Source of the DNA: Drosophila miranda
Lineage: Eukaryota > Arthropoda > Insecta > Diptera > Drosophilidae
Length of the DNA stretch: 64,000 nucleotides
Assembly: GCF_003369915.1 (NCBI RefSeq)
Contig: NC_046675.1
Coordinates: forward strand, 13,578,001 to 13,642,000
Direction: 5' to 3'
Positions 58,901-64,000 of this stretch are shown here, piece after piece (the first letter of the stretch is position 1; every line of letters begins with the position of its first letter). The notes beneath the pieces are model-generated. The model was not told the origin of the DNA. It was given only the letters and a program-made list of their open reading frames with translations, and searched no databases. A program made the position numbers and the translations under genes.

Positions 58901-61433
58901 ATTTTAATAAATGGAAACTTATTTTAATTAAAATTACACCAACATATATTTAAAAATTAATTATTTGTTTTTACTAATTAAAAACAGTTCTTACATAATT
59001 TATTTCAAAGAAATGGTTTCCCATAATTAAAATCATTTTAAAATGTCCAACATTTATCATGATTATGCCCACTGTATGGACTATCACCGCTCTGCTCTCA
59101 CTTGCTTGGTTTTCTCTCTCTCGGTTTCTCTCTCACTCTTCTTCGTTTCGTCTCTTTTGCCATGCCAAACGGCAGCACAACCCTCCCCCCACACCACCCC
59201 TTGCCGTAAACGTTGTTGCTGTTGATATTTGCTCAATACATTTATTTTTGTATTTTCTAACGAATGCTTGTTGTTGTTGCTGTTGCCACATGCCTGCCCC
59301 GCCGTCCTCTGCGGCAGCCCTCCCTGCCAATCAGGCCGTTGGCGCACTTGTTACGCGCCGCCGTCGCTGACGTTGTTGGACGTTGGCTTGGCTGCCGCTT
59401 CGAGCAAAAGCTCATTTGTTGCGCGGCGTTGGATGAAAACGCGTCGAAATCGCGTGAAACGAGCGGCTGAACGAACGAAACGAAAACGCCAGCACCCGAA
59501 GAAGGCGAAGAAAAACGCGCGCGTGCGTCGAGAAGGAGAAGAGGAGGAGAACAACAACAACATCAAACACAATGTAACGGTTTCTTCATAATTTTGCGTA
59601 AATTGTTTTGATTTCTTTTGCGTGAAATCAATAAAAACAGAAATGAAAATTTATTGAGCTCTCCGCAAGTGTGTGCAAGTTTTGTGTGTGTGTGTCTGTG
59701 ATGATGTTGAAACGAAATCAATTTTTTTCCACTGTACGCGGTCGTGTGACAACGCAGACTTGTGCTTATCATTTGCACATGATCGTGTGACTGCACCTCG
59801 CTCGCTCTCTCTCCATCTCTTCCCACTATCCTCCTTTGGTCTGTCACTCTCCTCCTTTGGCCCCCCGCCATCTCTTCCTCACTATATGCACCCTCGTTGA
59901 GGGTATAATGACTGCCACGCACTGAATGTTTTTTTATATATTCTTTCAAAATGTAAAAATATTGTTGGAAGGTCTTGTGGTAAATGTGGTTCCGAAAAAC
60001 ATTTAACAAAACTTAAACCTAAAATATTACAAGGACAAATTTGATTGTCATCTGATTAGAGTAGGTATCCATCGATCTGTAAGGGTATTCAAAGCCTTGC
60101 CAGCCTACGTTTCTGGTTTGGGTTTTGATATTGATTTATTTTGACATTTTCTAGGCGCCTCTTGGGCAACATTTTACTTAGAAATATTTGTATTTGCTTT
60201 GCTTAAATTAGCAGCCACAGGTCCCGTTCTCCCGCTATCCCTCCTTCCCTGTTGACTTGCCAAGTGTTTTGTTTTTTTTTTTTTGGTCTCTGCCGGTTTT
60301 AGAGGCGTTTCCTGTACTCTTCGTCTGCGTCGCCGTTTTGTTTGTTGTGTAAACATTTTTTTATACCTCTGCTTCGCATTTTATTTTATTTGAGTTTCCC
60401 ATTAGAATACGGTCCCCAAAAAAGTGTTAAAATTGCGAAATTCAGTTAACCCCCAAAAAATATATAGTATATTTCTTTGTGTGTAGTATCTACATATGTG
60501 TAATAACAATTGCTGTTTGCCTAGCTGATTTCGGTTTTAATTAAGTGCCAGGCCCGGACCCAGGCACATGACACGTCCGATAACTGGAGGCTTTATCGCA
60601 GTTTTCGCCTTGTCATAGATATCTTCTTGGAATTTTAGTTGCACTCATTTGCTACCCATTGGTAAAAGGGGATGTAGATAGGTAACAGAGAGCAAGAAAA
60701 ATGGGGAAAAGCCTGTGCCATGGAAGAGTATTTACTGTATTTTATTGTTAAAAGTACAGTCTAAAGTTCTTTGAATTGAATCAAATAAATCCAATGAGAA
60801 GGTATCGAAAAATATATTGTATATATTTTGTATGGGCTTTCTTCCAAGTTTCATCGCAATTTCGGGGCAGGCCTTATCTCATTATGGGACTATCGAGTGG
60901 TACACTCCAGCGACTAAGTGGAACAATATCATTATTATAAACATTTTAGCTCAAAAGCTAATTACGATTTCCACACGTTACTGTTTTTGTTGTTGTTGTG
61001 GATGTTGTTGCTGCTGCTGCTATTTATAGCTCAATGCGGTCATTGGTCCCGCGCTCCCCTCCCCGGCTCTCCGGCATTCCCCACATTCAGCTGAGAGTAA
61101 AACGCTTTTTATGCTAGATGGAGCAAAAGAGAGACATACAGAGAGAGGGAGAGCAAAAGAGAGCACGCTTACAGTTGACCGATCGCCAAACAGTCGCGGG
61201 CCAGCATATGGTGCACACTGCTCTCGTCTATTCATAAAACGGAACCTTATCAGCGAAACGTGGAAAAATTTAGCATAAGAGAGGTTCACAGGGGGGTGTG
61301 GAGCGGGGGGAGCTGCCAGTTTGACATGTGTTGGGCGTAAAAATATTATTTATTGTGCCAAAACGTGCGGGTAATTCCCCGCTTCATCAAAAAAGTCGTA
61401 ATAGACTTTCACACAAAACAATTATCAAACAAA
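55966..61433. other. Probable upstream region or intron of fray
   Basis: No supportable coding exon. GA-rich DNA at 57650-57775 includes a GAGAGAGA run at 57760-57774. A leader-like block lies at 59380-59590: A/CG-rich, with ATG at 59432 opening a basic frame that begins MKTRRNRVKRAAERTKRKR. The phase of its only candidate donor does not match the fray exon at 62131. CT-rich DNA at 59110-59160 and 59800-59885 and a (TGT/GCTGCT)n stretch at 60985-61020 are simple repeats. Confidence 0.4.
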
Positions 61434-61654
61434 AAATATTGAAATATTCCGAAAAAATTAACTTTATTTGCAATAATTGAATTTTAATAAATATAATAAA
61501 TAATAATAATACAAAAACTTTAAATTTAACTTTTAACAGAAAATTTTAATCTTTTTTTTAAGGAAAACCTTAAGAAATATTGCAATATTCCGAAAAAATT
61601 AACTTTATTTGCAATAATTGAATTTTAATAAATATAATAGATAATAATAATACA
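61434..61654. repeat. Two direct copies of an 80-bp AT-rich unit
   Basis: About 61434-61513 and 61575-61654 are near-identical, offset by 141 bp, with only a few differences in about 80 bases (for example ATTGAAAT against ATTGCAAT). Shared core: AATATTCCGAAAAAATTAAC, then TTTATTTGCAATAATTGAAT. It lies about 480 bp upstream of the fray exon. The high identity suggests a recent local duplication. Confidence 0.8.
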
Positions 61655-62130
61655 TTTTCAGGGCTTAATTTAATTTTCCAAATTTAAGAGTACAAAAAAG
61701 TAATTTTTCTGATATTTTTAAACATTGAAATGCATGAAGGAAATTGTTTAGCAATTAATTAGCATACAAAAATTTATTAAATTATTTTGTGAATAAGTAT
61801 TGGTTTATGGCTAATGTACCCCTCATCGATGATGCACTGACTTTCCCTGATAATGACTAAGAGACCCATTCATGGAATAGGCCCTGACTAATACTTTCCC
61901 CCAACCCTCCCCTAAAAAACAATTCCCATTTAATATTTTAAAATCAAAATTCCAATCAATTTCAAAATCAATTGCGGCTACTCTTTCCAACGACTCGACG
62001 TTTTATCCATGAAATGTTCCAAAATTAAAGCTCGTTTATCTTGTAGACTTGTTGTTTTCTGAAACCCATTGACGATAACCAAAGGCAAGGCCAAAACTTT
62101 ACCCGAAATTTACTCTTTGCTCTATTGCAG
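61655..62130 (+). other. Intron end upstream of the fray exon
   Basis: Non-coding AT-rich DNA ending in a pyrimidine-rich tract and the acceptor CTCTATTGCAG at 62120-62130. Confidence 0.55.
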
Positions 62131-64000
62131 AGGTTGCGCACATCGCCAACAACAACCACAACAACAACAACAACAACAACAACAGCAAACCCCCTTCGGG
62201 AGCCAACGAATCAGTTGCCGATTCCAGAGATAGCCGCATCTTTGGTTGCTTTGTCAAGAAGGATAAGCACCAGGAGGAGCGTGAGCAGACATCAGAGGAA
62301 CAGCAGAACTCAGGAGCCAGAGAAAGTTCCCATTCGGGCAGCTACAACGTCCAGCAGGAGGAGAAGCGATCCAGCGTCAATCTAGCAGGAGGATATCCAT
62401 CCATCTATCGGCAGCAGGACGAGGAATTCCACCCACCCTGTCAGGAGAAGCCTCCGCAAAAGAGAGACAGTTTCGTGGTCTGCAAGCAGCCCAAACCGAG
62501 AGGCAGGCAACCACAGCAGCGCTCCCAGAGCCAACCGGCGATATCACAGCAGCCCCGCCGACGTCCAGGGACACCGCCACCGCACGCCGCCGCCGCCACC
62601 GCCAAGAGCATGACCTCCATACCCGCCACCCTGTCCAGCAACAATGTGGCCGCCGCTGGAGCGGCCAATGTGCCGGAGAAGCAGCCGTGGCCGAACTCCA
62701 AGGACGACTACGAGCTGCGGGACGTGATCGGAGTGGGAGCGACCGCGGTGGTGCACGGGGCGTACTGCATACCGCGGAACGAGAAGTGCGCCATCAAGCG
62801 GATCAATCTGGAGAAGTGGAACACGTCGATGGACGAGCTGCTCAAGGAGATCCAGGCGATGTCGTCGTGCAACCACGAGAACGTGGTCACCTACCACACA
62901 TCGTTTGTGGTGCGCGAGGAGCTGTGGCTGGTGCTGCGCCTCCTGGAGGGCGGCTCCCTGCTGGACATCATCAAGCACAAGATGCGGACATCCAACTGCA
63001 AGCAGGGCGTCTTCGACGAGGCCACCATTGCCACGGTGCTGAAGGAGGTGCTCAAGGGCCTGGAGTACTTCCACTCGAACGGCCAGATCCATCGCGACAT
63101 CAAGGCGGGCAACATCCTGATCGGCGACGACGGCACCATCCAGATAGCCGACTTCGGCGTGAGCGCCTGGCTGGCCACGGGCCGGGATCTGTCGCGCCAG
63201 AAGGTGCGGCACACCTTCGTGGGCACCCCTTGCTGGATGGCCCCGGAGGTGATGGAGCAGGACCATGGCTACGACTTCAAGGCGGACATCTGGTCGTTCG
63301 GGATCACGGCCATTGAGATGGCCACCGGAACGGCGCCGTACCACAAGTACCCGCCGATGAAGGTGCTCATGCTGACGCTGCAGAACGACCCGCCCACCCT
63401 GGACACGGGCGCCGATGACAAGGACCAGTACAAGGCCTATGGCAAGACATTCCGCAAGATGATCGTCGAGTGCCTCCAGAAGGAGCCCTCGAAACGGCCC
63501 ACTGCCAGCGAGCTCCTGAAGCATGCCTTCTTCAAGAAGGCCAAGGACCGCAAGTACCTCACCCAGACGCTGCTTCAGTCGGGCCCCAGCATGGAGACGC
63601 GGGTGCACAAGGCTGCCAAGCGGCAGCCGGGAGCCTCTGGTCGCCTGCACCGTACCGTCACCGGCGAGTGGGTGTGGTCCAGCGAGGAGGAGGACAACGG
63701 CGGCACCAGCGGCGGACGCAAGCATCCCTCATCGGACTCCGATTCGGAGGATCGGCCCATGAACCGGCTGGAGCGGGCCGACTCCTCGGACAGCGATCGA
63801 GAGGACCCCTCGCCCGAGATCACGCACAGCGTCTCCTCGGCCACTGTTACGGCAGCAACGGCCGCAGCAGGAGCACTGAGTGCCACTGCCGCCCCAGTCG
63901 CCGCCGCCAGCACCCAGGAGGTGACCGCGGGCCTGGCCCAGATGCCCCTGCCCAGCGAAGAGCGGGGGGGCGAGGAGGCACCACCCGTCAATCTGGTGCT
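62131..64000 (+). CDS. fray: Frayed, SPAK/OSR1-type Ste20 kinase (partial, runs off the edge)
   Basis: One frame is open from the splice acceptor (62130) to the window end. An ATG at 62610 ([17 protein letters not shown]) is a possible start; numbering below uses it. Kinase domain about 34-309: glycine loop [13 protein letters not shown] lysine K63, HRD 161-163, DFG 181-183, activation-loop [15 protein letters not shown] with Thr202 (WNK target site in the family). The family S-motif follows: [22 protein letters not shown], with Ser343 in the conserved place, and then a Ser/Asp/Glu-rich segment. The C-terminal docking domain (binds RFxV/I motifs in WNKs and NKCC/KCC/NCC) lies beyond the window. 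Upstream of the ATG 159 more codons remain open, starting EVAHIANNN with a polyasparagine run; they look coding and imply a longer isoform begun in an upstream exon. In flies fray acts in glia and Malpighian tubules with WNK to regulate chloride cotransport. Identification is very strong. Confidence 0.95.
62148..62187 (+). repeat. (AAC)n trinucleotide repeat encoding polyasparagine
   Basis: About thirteen AAC/CAC codons in the frame of the fray kinase encode Asn with one His. Such in-frame repeats vary between related flies. It sits at the start of the N-terminal extension. Confidence 0.85.

Noticed and set aside
59432..59591. Basic 52-codon frame beginning MKTRRNRVKRAAERTKRKR as a fray first coding exon
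   Set aside because: The only donor-like site leaves it in phase 0, whereas the fray exon at 62131 needs an upstream exon ending in phase 1.
62544..63725. Minus-strand open frame of 393 codons
   Set aside because: It is antisense to the frayed kinase. GC-rich third positions keep the opposite strand open; the translation has no domain.
1..64000. tRNA, rRNA, known microRNA and CRISPR features
   Set aside because: No tRNA box A/box B pairs, no rRNA-like sequence, no hairpin with a miRNA I recognise, and no spaced palindromic repeat array was found by eye.

Overview
The window looks like a euchromatic stretch of a Drosophila chromosome. It has sparse genes, long AT-rich non-coding DNA with CA/GT, GA/CT and CAG-type simple repeats, fly-type introns, TATA/Initiator and DRE core-promoter motifs, and debris of Drosophila mobile elements. 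The last 1.9 kb encode the kinase of frayed (fray, the fly SPAK/OSR1 orthologue). Fray lies on chromosome arm 3R (Muller element E) in D. melanogaster. Several repeats carry GTCY proto-microsatellites and the tail block typical of DINE-1/mini-me/SGM Helitron-derived repeats, which suggests (but does not prove) the obscura group.

Layout. 1-18.5 kb holds no gene I can support; its main structure is two pairs of inverted repeats at 6.65-9.9 kb. 18.5-29.3 kb is a compact gene island with transposon debris. It contains a Torsin-like AAA+ gene (-), a spliced gene of unknown function (-) whose last exon and 3' flank are copied beyond the Torsin-like gene, an isolated non-LTR gag-like ORF in that gene's first intron, a fragment of a non-LTR reverse transcriptase, a three-exon C2H2 zinc-finger gene (+), and at least four DINE-like copies. 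33.1-34.4 kb holds two tiny single-pass membrane-protein genes (-). 40.2-42 kb has a 48-codon candidate ORF and decayed coding-like sequence. 44.4-45.5 kb is GA/CT-rich and looks like a promoter with a first exon. 46.4-46.75 kb is a Tc1-family transposase relic. 51.84-52.42 kb is a degenerate AT-rich tandem array. 54.58-55.19 kb is an EB1-like calponin-homology gene (+). 55.5-62.1 kb is probably the 5' region and long intron of fray, whose large exon runs off the right edge.

The genes do not form one pathway. Fray is a cytoplasmic kinase that controls cation-chloride cotransporters. The EB1-like protein should bind microtubules, the Torsin-like protein should be an endomembrane AAA+ protein, and the zinc-finger protein should be nuclear. 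The small membrane proteins and the duplicated spliced gene are unidentified. All calls come from reading the sequence and from remembered family motifs. No alignment, search or expression data were available, so exon joins are predictions.
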